NCBI GenBank assembly: GCA_036497785.1
Contig: DASXIW010000224.1
Span: 1 to 21,470, forward strand
Origin: DASXIW01 sp036497785
GTDB lineage: Bacteria > Pseudomonadota > Alphaproteobacteria > Acetobacterales > Acetobacteraceae
Length of the DNA: 21,470 nucleotides
Direction of reading: 5' to 3'
Within the stretch, counting starts at the first letter, position 1; each line of letters starts with the position of its first letter. The notes below the pieces were generated by a model. That model saw nothing but the letters and a program-made list of their open reading frames with translations. It was not told the DNA's origin and searched no databases. Below, in pieces: positions 14,198-21,202 of the stretch. A program made the translations under genes and the position numbers.

Positions 14198-14948
14198 CCT
14201 GTCGCGCCCGCACAAGCGAAGGCAGTCGTCGAAGCATGCCCGCCATCAGCCGTGCATGCATCCAACTCAGCAGCAGGTTGTCGCGCCCGTATTGAAAATG
14301 CGACACGCCCCCCTGGTCGGCGCGCAGGTAGCGCACGGGTGCCGGCAGGTTGATCACCTCCGCGCCTTGCCAGCATAGGCGCACGGCGGCTTCGGGATCG
14401 AAGTCGAAGCGGCGCATCCAGCGTGTGTCGCGCATCACTGTGATCAATCCGTCGATCGGGTAGACGCGAAAGCCGGAGAGCGAGTCGCCGATGCCGGCCC
14501 AGAGCGTTTCCAGATTCGCCCACCAGTTGGAGATACAGCGGCCGCGCACGCGCAGGGTGGGGGCGGAGGCGTCGAAGACCGGCTGGCACAGCACTATCGC
14601 TTTTGGCGCGGTGATGGAGGCGGCCATGAAGGTCGGGATCTGTTCGGTCGGGTGCTGGCCGTCGGCGTCCATGGTCAGCACGTGGGTGAAGCCGGATTTG
14701 CGGGCTTCCAGCAGGCCGTGCAGGATCGCGGCACCTTTGCCCCGATTGCGCGGCAGAGCCAGGATGCGCAGGCCGGGATCGTCGCGCGCCATGTCGCGCA
14801 ATCCCGCTTGGGTGTCGTCGGTGCTGCCGTCGATCACCACCCAGACCGGCTGCCAGAACCGCCTGGCGTCGCGCACCGTCTGGAAGACGAGGCGGCCGGT
14901 ATTGTAGCTGGGAATGAGGACGAGATGGGTGGACGAGGCCGAAATCAT
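14148..14948 (-). CDS. Family 2 glycosyltransferase (like the GT domain of ApeJ)
   Basis: This 266-residue GT-A glycosyltransferase begins with LVLIPSYNTG (9-18) and VVIDGSTDD (37-45). It carries the metal-binding MDADGQHP (93-100) and later shows the segments RISNWWANLETLWAGIGDSL-like, FDFDPEAAVRLCW and YLRADQGGVSHFQYGRDN. I recognise these from APE-cluster glycosyltransferases, where the GT domain may be fused to an acyltransferase (ApeJ). Here it is a separate gene. The likely task is adding a sugar to the lipid anchor of the pigment at the inner membrane; the sugar is unknown. It follows the PlsC-type acyltransferase by 38 nt. Its C-terminal tail and TGA lie in the right arm of the REP-like element, so the final residues (about from ARQGRKARALPW) are repeat-encoded. 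Confidence 0.86.
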   Translation of the reverse strand: MISASSTHLVLIPSYNTGRLVFQTVRDARRFWQPVWVVIDGSTDDTQAGLRDMARDDPGLRILALPRNRGKGAAILHGLLEARKSGFTHVLTMDADGQHPTEQIPTFMAASITAPKAIVLCQPVFDASAPTLRVRGRCISNWWANLETLWAGIGDSLSGFRVYPIDGLITVMRDTRWMRRFDFDPEAAVRLCWQGAEVINLPAPVRYLRADQGGVSHFQYGRDNLLLSWMHARLMAGMLRRLPSLVRARQGRKARALPWTRSRQKP

Positions 14949-14966
14949 TCTGTCCCCGTCATGGTA

Positions 14967-14990
14967 TCACGATCATGCTGTCACGATCAT
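14967..14990. repeat. Short direct repeat in the acyltransferase/glycosyltransferase junction
   Basis: TCACGATCAT occurs at 14967-14976 and again at 14981-14990 (14-bp period). The second copy includes the acyltransferase stop codon. It is probably a small slippage product. Confidence 0.6.
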
Positions 14991-15820
14991 CCACTTCGGC
15001 GCAGTGCCGGCGGGTCCGGGGTCAGTTGGTCGTGGTAGTAATGTTCCAGATTGGTCATGAAACCATGCGTGTCGGGCGGCACGTCGAAACGCTCGCCCAG
15101 CCGGGCGCGCAGCACCAGCGGCAGTTCCGGCTTGCGGAACAGCGGCCAGCCCTTGCCGAGATAGCCTGAACTGCTCTCGATGAACACGGTCTGCACCGGC
15201 GCGCCGGCTTTGCGCGCCATCAGCAGGAAGCCGCCCTTGAAGGAGTCCACCGGCGGTTGGGAGGTGCGGGTGCCTTCGGGAAACACCAGCAACTGATGGC
15301 CGTCGCACAATTCGTCGATCGCCCGCTTGATCAGGTTCAGCGGTGCGTCGTTGCGGATATAGCCGGCCAGGCGCGCGCCGCCGCCCAGGAACGGGTTGTC
15401 CCAGATCGAGGCCTTGGTGATGCAGACCACCCGGGGCAGCCGGGAGACCACCAGCACCGCGTCGAGTAGGGAAGGGTGATTGGGGGCGATCACCAGCGGC
15501 CCCGCATCGCGCAGCGCGTCCAGCGCACGCAGATCGCAGCGGAAGATGCCCAGCCTCTCCATCACCGCGATATACAAGCGGAACCCGGCCATGATGGCGA
15601 ACTGGCCGCAGCGTGCGCCCTGGGGGCGCGGCATGATGCGGTAAAGCACCCCGGCCGGCAGGCTCCAGAGCAGGCAGAACAGCCCGAACAGGAACAGCCC
15701 GACATAGAACATGGCGTAGCTGCCCACGCGCCGCGCCGATCTCGCCAGCCTGCTCATCAGTGGCGTGCCGGGGCCGGCATCCGCGCCACATCTCCCGCCG
15801 GCAAGGAGGTCCACATCCAT
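14987..15820 (-). CDS. PlsC-type 1-acylglycerol-phosphate acyltransferase family protein
   Basis: This 277-residue membrane acyltransferase has hydrophobic segments about 36-60 and 74-90. The HX4D motif NHPSLLD (114-120) and FPEGTR (180-185) are the two catalytic and phosphate-binding signatures of the lysophospholipid acyltransferase (LPLAT) family. APE loci include such an enzyme, probably for assembling the lipid anchor; this would be the second acyltransferase of the locus. The chosen ATG at 15820 follows GGGAGGAGG; a later ATG at 15757 (MSRLARSARR) is a reasonable alternative and lies nearer the usual family start. Its stop is 38 nt before the glycosyltransferase, so the two form a unit. 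The gap to the upstream LysE-type gene is 122 nt. A housekeeping PlsC role is possible but less likely given context. Confidence 0.82.
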   Translation of the reverse strand: MDVDLLAGGRCGADAGPGTPLMSRLARSARRVGSYAMFYVGLFLFGLFCLLWSLPAGVLYRIMPRPQGARCGQFAIMAGFRLYIAVMERLGIFRCDLRALDALRDAGPLVIAPNHPSLLDAVLVVSRLPRVVCITKASIWDNPFLGGGARLAGYIRNDAPLNLIKRAIDELCDGHQLLVFPEGTRTSQPPVDSFKGGFLLMARKAGAPVQTVFIESSSGYLGKGWPLFRKPELPLVLRARLGERFDVPPDTHGFMTNLEHYYHDQLTPDPPALRRSG

Positions 15821-15829
15821 TCGCCTCCT

Positions 15830-15860
15830 CCCTCGAGGCCGATAGCGTACGGCCCGAGGG
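15830..15860 (-). promoter_or_regulatory. Hairpin touching the ribosome binding site of the PlsC-type gene
   Basis: CCCTCGAGGCCG (15830-15841) pairs with CGGCCCGAGGG (15850-15860), an 11-bp stem with one bulged A (15836) and an 8-nt loop. In the minus-strand transcript the stem ends in the GGG that begins the ribosome site GGGAGGAGG (15832-15824). The fold could therefore modulate translation. It may also be incidental. Confidence 0.45.
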
Positions 15861-15942
15861 ACACGTAGCGGAGACATCATGGCAGAGAAAGCGATTTCTG
15901 GCGTGGTTTCCAGGCGCGGAATGAAACGCCGTTGGACCGGGC

Positions 15943-16563
15943 TCAGCTTGTGCGCAAGGCGGCCAGACTGGCGCCGGCGCCGATCAGCAGGCTGCCGCTG
16001 ACCCGATTGCGCAGCCGACCATGCCGCGCCAGCACAAAGCGCGCCCGGCCTGCGAGCAGCGCCCAGCCACTGTCGATAACCAGGGCGATGATCAGAAATG
16101 TCACGGACAGAATGCCGAGCTGGGGAACCGGATCATGCGCGGGGCTGACGAATTGCGGAAAGAACGCACCGTAGAAAAACAAGGTCTTCGGGTTGGTCAG
16201 CGAGACGACCAGCGCACGCAGATAGATGGCGCGGCGGGATTTCGGCTCCGGCCGCGCCGCCATGAGATCCACCGGCGCCGCGCGCCACTGCGCGATGCCG
16301 AGATAGAGCAGATAGGCCACCCCGATCCACCGCACCCATTCGAACCACATCCCCATGGCGTGCAGCATCCCGGCCATGCCCAGCGAGGTCAGGGCAAGCT
16401 GCACCACCATGGCGGAGGACGTGCCGACGACGGTCAGCAGACCGTAGCGCGGGCCGTGGGCGACGCTGTTGGCGACGATCAGCGCAACATTGGGGCCGGG
16501 AATCAGCATCAGCACGGCGACGGCCGCGACGAAGCCCAGGAACAGATGCGGATCGATCATCAT
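15943..16563 (-). CDS. LysE/RhtB-family amino acid exporter
   Basis: This 206-residue inner-membrane protein has about six hydrophobic segments. The N-terminal signature LMLIPGPNVALIVANSVAHG (19-38) is typical of LysE/RhtB exporters, and SLTNPKTLFFYGAFFPQF (near 125-142) is the second conserved region. Such proteins export amino acids such as homoserine, threonine or lysine; the substrate cannot be told from sequence. The start follows GGAG within CCGGAGACC, and there are two adjacent ATG codons (16563 and 16560). It lies 66 nt downstream in transcription of the murJ stop. That short gap contains a T-rich patch (TATTTTTATC on the minus strand), so co-transcription with murJ is uncertain. No tie to the pigment locus is evident. 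Confidence 0.88.
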   Translation of the reverse strand: MMIDPHLFLGFVAAVAVLMLIPGPNVALIVANSVAHGPRYGLLTVVGTSSAMVVQLALTSLGMAGMLHAMGMWFEWVRWIGVAYLLYLGIAQWRAAPVDLMAARPEPKSRRAIYLRALVVSLTNPKTLFFYGAFFPQFVSPAHDPVPQLGILSVTFLIIALVIDSGWALLAGRARFVLARHGRLRNRVSGSLLIGAGASLAALRTS

Positions 16564-16629
16564 GGTCTCCGGAGGGGGCGAACGAGGATCGATGTTATCG
16601 CCCGAACGCCGGCTGCGCCGATAAAAATA

Positions 16630-18174
16630 TCAGGCCTTCGCTTGTCGGCGCCGCCCCGCCAATTCCCGCAGATTGAACGCCCCGATCGCCTGCCCGGCAA
16701 GCCCATATGCCAGCATGCCGCCGCCGACCATGGCGCCCAGCCCCACCCAGCGCAGCAGGCCGCCGTATGCCACGGGCATGAAGACGACCCGGTTCAGCAC
16801 CAGAAGTGCCGCGACCATGGCCAGGCCGGCGATCACCATGCGGGGCACGCTGCGCAGCAATTGCGCGTCGATGGCAAGGTAGCCGCGGCGGAGCAGCAGG
16901 CCGGCGAGCGCCGCCACGTTCAGCCAGGCGGCGACGGAGGAGGCCAGCGGCGGGCCCATATGCTGCAGCGGCACCATGAACAGCAGGTTCAACACCAGGT
17001 TCAGCACCACGGCGGCGGTGCCGATCTTCATCGGCGTGCCGGTATCGCCACGGGCGAAGAAGCCGGAGACGAGGAGCTTGACCATCACGAAAGCGGGCAG
17101 CCCGGTGCCGAAAGCCGCGAGCGCCTGGCCGGTGAGCGTGACGTCATGCGGCGTCATGGCGCCACGGCCGAACAGCACGGCGACAATCGGGCGGGGGATG
17201 GCGAGCAAAGCGAGCGCGGCCGGCAGGGTGACGGCGAGCGCGTATTCCAGCGAGCGGTTGAGCGTGCCGATCGCGGCCTCGCTCTGCCCGGACAGCGCCT
17301 GGCGGGAGAGGGTGGGCAGCAGGGCGGTGCCGACGGCAGTGCCGATGATGGCGAGCGGAAGCTGGTTCAGGCGGTCCGCGTAGTTCAGCACCGAAACCGT
17401 GCCGTTGGGCAGTAGCGAGGCGATCAGCGTGTCAATGGCGAGATTGAGCTGCACCACCCCGGCGCCGAGCAGGCCCGGCCCCATGCGCCGCAGCAGCAGG
17501 CGCATTTGCGGGGTGAGGCGCGGGCGATGCAGGCGCAGCCGCATGCCGGCGCGCCGCACCGCCCAGACAACGAGGGCGAGCTGGAAGACGCCGGAGACGC
17601 TAAGCCCCCAGGCGGCGGCGTGGCCGACGGTGGGCACCAGCCCGGCAAGGCCGAGCATGAAGCCGATGGAGGTGACGTTATAGATCACCGGTGCGGCGGC
17701 AGCGGCGGCGAAGCGGTCCATGCCGTTCAGCACGCCCGACAGCAGGGCGGTGAGGCAGATCAGCGGCATGTAGGGGAAAGTGATCCGTGCGAGATCCACC
17801 ACCAGCGCGAATTTGGCGGGATCGCTGGTGAAACCGGCGGCGAAGACCGTCATCACCGCCGGCATGAACAGCTCGAATACGAGTGTCAGGCCGATCAGCC
17901 ACGCCGCCATGGCGGCAGTGGCCTCCTCGGCGAATTTTTGCGCGGCCTCGTGGCCTTCGGCGGCGAGCAGGCCGCTGAAGGCGGGCACGAAGGCGGCGTT
18001 GAAGGCGCCCTCGCCGAACAGCCGGCGGAACAGATTGGGCAGCCTTGTCGCGACGAAGAACGCATCGGCCACGGGGCCCGCGCCGAGCAGGTCGGCCAGA
18101 ATGACGTCGCGCAGAAAGCCGAGGACACGGCTGGCCATGGTCCAGCCGCCGATGGTGAGGATGCCGCGGAGCAT
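16630..18174 (-). CDS. murJ: Lipid II flippase MurJ
   Basis: This 514-residue MATE/MOP-superfamily protein has about 14 hydrophobic helices and flips lipid II across the inner membrane for peptidoglycan synthesis. The N-terminal MurJ signature is intact: ASRVLGFLRD (14-23), ADAFFVATRLPNLFRRLFGEGAFNAAFVPAF (segments within 36-66). A later LFGRGAMTP motif is also present. The length matches the family. The start is ATG 18174 after AAGGGGGG; the frame is open upstream to 18378 but that extension is low-complexity and lies across a strong hairpin, so it is not coding. The gene is preceded by a 321-bp spacer with possible control signals. It is essential in most bacteria. Confidence 0.93.
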   Translation of the reverse strand: MLRGILTIGGWTMASRVLGFLRDVILADLLGAGPVADAFFVATRLPNLFRRLFGEGAFNAAFVPAFSGLLAAEGHEAAQKFAEEATAAMAAWLIGLTLVFELFMPAVMTVFAAGFTSDPAKFALVVDLARITFPYMPLICLTALLSGVLNGMDRFAAAAAAPVIYNVTSIGFMLGLAGLVPTVGHAAAWGLSVSGVFQLALVVWAVRRAGMRLRLHRPRLTPQMRLLLRRMGPGLLGAGVVQLNLAIDTLIASLLPNGTVSVLNYADRLNQLPLAIIGTAVGTALLPTLSRQALSGQSEAAIGTLNRSLEYALAVTLPAALALLAIPRPIVAVLFGRGAMTPHDVTLTGQALAAFGTGLPAFVMVKLLVSGFFARGDTGTPMKIGTAAVVLNLVLNLLFMVPLQHMGPPLASSVAAWLNVAALAGLLLRRGYLAIDAQLLRSVPRMVIAGLAMVAALLVLNRVVFMPVAYGGLLRWVGLGAMVGGGMLAYGLAGQAIGAFNLRELAGRRRQAKA

Positions 18175-18495
18175 GGCCCCCCTTAGCCTACTCGCGCCCG
18201 CGCCGCCATGGACCTGCCGACTCGTCTTGATTTCGTATCTGTCTGGCGGCAGCGGAGGGCCGAAATGTTGCAGAGCCGGCCGGAACGCCCGGGCCGGCTC
18301 TGCTAGTCTGGCGGGATCGGGGTGGGGGGGAACCGCCAATCCGCGCCGATAAGCTCGGCCGTTGGGACCGACACACATCTAATTCGTCCGTCCAGGTGAA
18401 AGTTCAATCGGGTGACGGGCTCGTGAATGCGGCGCCGGCGTGCGTTTAGAAAAGACGCGCTTAGGAAAGGCGGGCGTGGATCATCGCCACGCGGG
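18175..18495 (-). promoter_or_regulatory. murJ upstream spacer with strong palindrome
   Basis: This 321-bp non-coding stretch lies between rsmD and murJ. A perfect 12-bp stem, GCAGAGCCGGCC (18270-18281) with GGCCGGCTCTGC (18292-18303), has a 10-nt loop and would lie in the murJ leader. A weak promoter candidate on the minus strand is TTGAAC (18407-18402) with TTAGAT (18382-18377), but the 19-bp spacing is long. A smaller stem GCCGA/TCGGC also occurs near 18346-18360. No convincing small gene was found. Confidence 0.5.
18474..18492 (-). terminator. Possible terminator after rsmD
   Basis: GCGTGG (18474-18479) and CCACGC (18487-18492) form a 6-bp stem with a 7-nt loop, starting 3 nt after the rsmD stop on the minus strand. 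Only a mixed pyrimidine tract follows, with no clean T-run, so this is tentative. Confidence 0.4.
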
Positions 18496-19041
18496 TCAGA
18501 TCCGCCAAATCGTCATCCGCGCCATGCCGTGCTCAGTGCTGGCAAGACATTCACCCAGCGCCGGCATCGCTTCCCCGCGCCCGGTCTCCAGCACCACGAC
18601 GGCCCCCGCCGCCAGCCATTGCGCGGCCCGCAACGCAGCGACCGCGCGCGGACCGAGATCCTGCCCATAGGGCGGGTCGAGAAACGCCAGCCCAGCCGGT
18701 TGGCCCGGCGGCGGTCTGGTGGCGTCCACCGCAAGCACGCTGGCCCGCCGCGCCGTGCCGCAGGCCTCGATATTGGCGCGCAGCGCGGCCAGGGCGGTGC
18801 GGTCCTGTTCCATGAACACCGCCCGCGCCGCGCCGCGCGACAGCGCCTCCAACCCTAGCGCACCGGTGCCTGCGAACACATCCAGCACCGTGGCGTCCTC
18901 GAACAGCGCCGGGCCGCCCCATGGCGCGTGCAGCAGTCGGTCGAACAGCGCCTGCCGCACGCGGTCGGCGGTGGGGCGCGTGGTCTGGCCGGGCGGAGCC
19001 ACCAGGGCGCGGCCGCGCCAGGCGCCGGCGACGATGCGCAT
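18496..19041 (-). CDS. rsmD: 16S rRNA (guanine-966-N2)-methyltransferase RsmD
   Basis: This 181-residue SAM-dependent methyltransferase modifies G966 of 16S rRNA in the assembling small subunit. It shows the family N-terminus MRIVAGAWRGRAL, the TRPTADRVRQALFDRL segment (21-36), the SAM-binding LDVFAGTGALGLEALSRGA (53-71) and the catalytic DPPY (122-125). The length is normal. Its ATG lies directly next to the stop of the pseudouridine synthase gene with no gap, making this the third gene of a leftward operon. The pairing of rsmD with an RsuA/RluB-type gene is common in alphaproteobacteria. Confidence 0.95.
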   Translation of the reverse strand: MRIVAGAWRGRALVAPPGQTTRPTADRVRQALFDRLLHAPWGGPALFEDATVLDVFAGTGALGLEALSRGAARAVFMEQDRTALAALRANIEACGTARRASVLAVDATRPPPGQPAGLAFLDPPYGQDLGPRAVAALRAAQWLAAGAVVVLETGRGEAMPALGECLASTEHGMARMTIWRI

Positions 19042-19800
19042 TCAGGCGGCGGGCAGCTGTTCGCGCAGCACCTTGGTGGGCACCTCGTCCACCGAGCCGC
19101 GCGGCAGGCTGCCGAGTTGGAACGGGCCGTAGGAGACGCGGATTAGCCGCGTCACCTGCAGCCCCAGATGCGCCATGACGCGCCGGACCTCCCGGTTGCG
19201 GCCTTCGCGCAGCCCCACGCTTATCCAGCAATTATCGCCCTTGCGGCTGTCAAGCCCGGCCTCGATCTCGCCATAGCGCACGCCATCGATCGTCACGCCA
19301 TGCGCCAGGGCCGCCAGCGCCGCCGGTTCCGCATGGCCGAAGGCGCGCACCCGATAGCGGCGGATCCAGCCATTGGCCGGCAGTTCCAGCTTCCGCGCCA
19401 GCGCGCCGTCATTGGTCAGCAACAGCAGGCCCTCGCTGTTCAGGTCCAGCCGCCCCACGCTCACCACGCGCGGCAATTCCGGCGGCAGGCGCTGGAACAC
19501 GGTGGGCCGGTCCTGCGGGTCCTTATGCGTCGTCACCAGCCCGTCCGGCTTGTGGTAACGCCACACCCGCGTGCGGTCCGGCGCGTCGATCAGCACGCCG
19601 TTCACCACCACCAGATCGCCCGGCGTGATGAAGGTGGCGGGATGGGTAACAAGGGCGTTGTTCACCTTCACCCGCCCCTCGCCCAACAGCTTTTCCGCGT
19701 CGCGCCGGCTGGCCACCCCGGCGCGCGACAGCCATTTGGCGATGCGCTCGCCGCGCGGCGCTTTCGTCTGGGGGGCCGCCTCGTCGGGCTGGTCGCTCAT
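19042..19800 (-). CDS. RsuA/RluB-type rRNA pseudouridine synthase
   Basis: This 252-residue enzyme has an N-terminal S4 RNA-binding domain (ERIAKWLSRAGVASRRDAEK, about 18-37, through VKVNN) and a catalytic domain. The latter carries the diagnostic GRLDLNSEGLLLLTNDG (116-132), with D119 as the catalytic aspartate. It isomerises a uridine in rRNA; whether its target is the large-subunit site of RluB or another cannot be decided, so no symbol is given. ATG at 19800 overlaps the stop of the upstream glutamine amidotransferase-like gene (ATGA). The rsmD start follows the stop with no gap. The short charged N-terminal extension before the S4 domain is ordinary. Confidence 0.9.
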   Translation of the reverse strand: MSDQPDEAAPQTKAPRGERIAKWLSRAGVASRRDAEKLLGEGRVKVNNALVTHPATFITPGDLVVVNGVLIDAPDRTRVWRYHKPDGLVTTHKDPQDRPTVFQRLPPELPRVVSVGRLDLNSEGLLLLTNDGALARKLELPANGWIRRYRVRAFGHAEPAALAALAHGVTIDGVRYGEIEAGLDSRKGDNCWISVGLREGRNREVRRVMAHLGLQVTRLIRVSYGPFQLGSLPRGSVDEVPTKVLREQLPAA

Positions 19801-20519
19801 GTCCGGCAGGCCGCGACCAGCGCGTCGAAGATGCGGCGGTCGCCGGGATCGATATGGAATTCGGGATGCCATTGCACGCCCAGGCAGAAGCGGTACCGCG
19901 CATCCTCCAGCCCCTCGATCACCCCGTCCGGCGCCACCGCGTCGATGGCGGCATGCGGGCCGGGGTCGCGCACCGCCTGGTGATGCGACGAGTTCACCCG
20001 CATCGTCCCTCTGCCGACGATGTCGGCGAGAAGCGTGCCCGGCAGCACCTGCACCTCGTGCCCCGCCTGGTCGCGCGGATTGGGCTGCTCATGCGCCAGC
20101 GCGTCCGGCACCGCGTCCGGAATATGCTGGATCAGCGATCCGCCCAGCGCCACCGCCAGCAACTGCTCGCCGCCACAAATCCCCAGCACCGGCATGTTCC
20201 GCGCCAGCGCCCCGCGCAGCAGCGCCAGTTCCGCCGAGGTCCGGCCTTCCTTCAACGACACCGTCTCGTGCCGCCCGGCATCGCCGTACAGCGCCGGATC
20301 CACGTCGAACCCGCCGCCGGTGATCACCAGCGCGTCGATCCGGTTCAGATACGATTCCGTCAGGTCTGGCCGGTGCGGCAGCGCCATTGGCAGCCCGCCA
20401 CTGGCCGCGATCGCGTCCGCGTAATTGGCACGCAGCGCATACCAGGGGAATTTCGAGTAGCCACCGGGCGGCTCGCTGTCGAGCGTCAGGCCGATCGCGG
20501 GAAGGTGCTGGGGGGTCAT
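19797..20519 (-). CDS. Class I glutamine amidotransferase-like hydrolase (peptidase C26 family)
   Basis: This 240-residue protein resembles gamma-glutamyl-gamma-aminobutyrate hydrolases (PuuD) and relatives. The nucleophile C115 is in GICGGEQ, and H218 and E220 are in QWHPEF, completing the triad. ITGGGFDVDP (66-75) and NSSHHQAV (176-183) are family features. Such enzymes cleave gamma-glutamyl bonds; the true substrate is unknown, and no polyamine-catabolism genes are nearby. The start is ATG 20519, giving MTPQHLPAIGLTLD. A longer frame to 20888 runs antisense to tadA and is rejected. It is the first gene of a leftward operon with the pseudouridine synthase and rsmD, joined by an ATGA overlap. 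Confidence 0.88.
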   Translation of the reverse strand: MTPQHLPAIGLTLDSEPPGGYSKFPWYALRANYADAIAASGGLPMALPHRPDLTESYLNRIDALVITGGGFDVDPALYGDAGRHETVSLKEGRTSAELALLRGALARNMPVLGICGGEQLLAVALGGSLIQHIPDAVPDALAHEQPNPRDQAGHEVQVLPGTLLADIVGRGTMRVNSSHHQAVRDPGPHAAIDAVAPDGVIEGLEDARYRFCLGVQWHPEFHIDPGDRRIFDALVAACRT

Positions 20520-20589
20520 GCGCGCGTTGCTAGCCCCGCCTTGCCCAGGCAGGCAAGACAATCCACGCAAACCCAGGCATGAAGCAGGC
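20520..20589. promoter_or_regulatory. Short divergent promoter region
   Basis: This 70-bp gap separates the leftward hydrolase operon from tadA. It holds a small inverted repeat, CTTGCC (20540-20545) and GGCAAG (20552-20557). AGGCATG occurs twice near the tadA start. Clear promoter boxes were not seen. Confidence 0.4.
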
Positions 20590-21054
20590 ATGGACCCGAC
20601 CCGGATCGCCCCGATAGCGCCCATGGAAATCGCCCTGGCGGAGGCACGCGAAGCTGCCGTGCGGGGCGAGGTGCCCGTGGGCGCGGTGCTGCTCGGCCCC
20701 GACGGCGCCATTCTCGCCCAGGCCGGCAACGAAGTGGAAACCCGCCGCGACGCCGCCGCCCATGCCGAAATGCTGGTGCTGCGCGAAGCCGCCCGCCTGC
20801 GTGCCTCCCCCCGCCTGCCGGATTGCGACCTGGTTGTGACGCTGGAACCCTGCGCCATGTGCGCCGCCGCCATCAGCCTGTTCCGCATCCGCCGGGTGGT
20901 GTTCGGCGCCTACGACCCGAAAGGCGGCGGCATCGAGCACGGCGCGCGCATATTCGCCGCATCGTCCTGCCTGCACCGGCCGGAGATTGTGGGCGGGGTG
21001 CGCGAGACGGAGGCGGCCCAGTTGCTGCGGGCGTTTTTCCAAAAACTCCGCTAA
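20590..21054 (+). CDS. tadA: tRNA adenosine(34) deaminase TadA
   Basis: This 154-residue zinc-dependent deaminase converts A34 to inosine in tRNA-Arg(ACG) and possibly others. The zinc site is explicit: H59 with catalytic E61 in AAHAEML, and C88 and C91 in LEPCAMC. EVPVGAVLL (27-35) and the GAYDPKGGGIEHG segment (106-118) are usual for TadA. I chose ATG 20590 (MDPTRIAP); the in-frame ATG at 20623 (MEIALAEAREAA) matches the most common family start and is an alternative, since neither has a strong ribosome site. It is divergent from the hydrolase operon. The region after its stop leads into a transposase. Confidence 0.94.
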   Translation: MDPTRIAPIAPMEIALAEAREAAVRGEVPVGAVLLGPDGAILAQAGNEVETRRDAAAHAEMLVLREAARLRASPRLPDCDLVVTLEPCAMCAAAISLFRIRRVVFGAYDPKGGGIEHGARIFAASSCLHRPEIVGGVRETEAAQLLRAFFQKLR

Positions 21055-21202
21055 GGGCCTGAAGCGGAACAAGTGAATCGGAGGTTTGGGTTGATGTAGC
21101 GCGGTCGTTCCTTTCAGCGAGCCTCTATAGCGCGCGTATCAAAGGGCTGGACGCGGCTGGCCGGGTCTGATTCAGTCGCTCGATGAGATCGAACGGGCCT
21201 GA
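21055..21202 (+). other. Spacer between tadA and transposase, probably holding the IS left end
   Basis: This 148-bp stretch has no convincing gene or terminator. It starts directly after the tadA stop, and since the next gene is a transposase, the left end of the insertion element should lie in it. The terminal inverted repeat cannot be fixed because the right end is outside the window. Confidence 0.5.

Noticed and set aside
13636..14589. Minus-strand frame spanning the deacetylase, the REP-like element and the glycosyltransferase
   Set aside because: It is antisense to the deacetylase and out of phase with the glycosyltransferase; it stays open only through GC bias.
16021..17415. 464-codon plus-strand frame
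   Set aside because: It lies antisense to the LysE-type and murJ genes and encodes a His/Gln/Arg-rich low-complexity product, a usual GC-rich shadow.
18175..18378. N-terminal extension of MurJ
   Set aside because: The extension is low-complexity and crosses a strong palindrome; MurJ proteins start at the MLRGILTIGG-like position.
20520..20888. N-terminal extension of the amidotransferase-like hydrolase
   Set aside because: It is antisense to tadA and unlike any C26-family N-terminus; ATG 20519 gives the normal family start.
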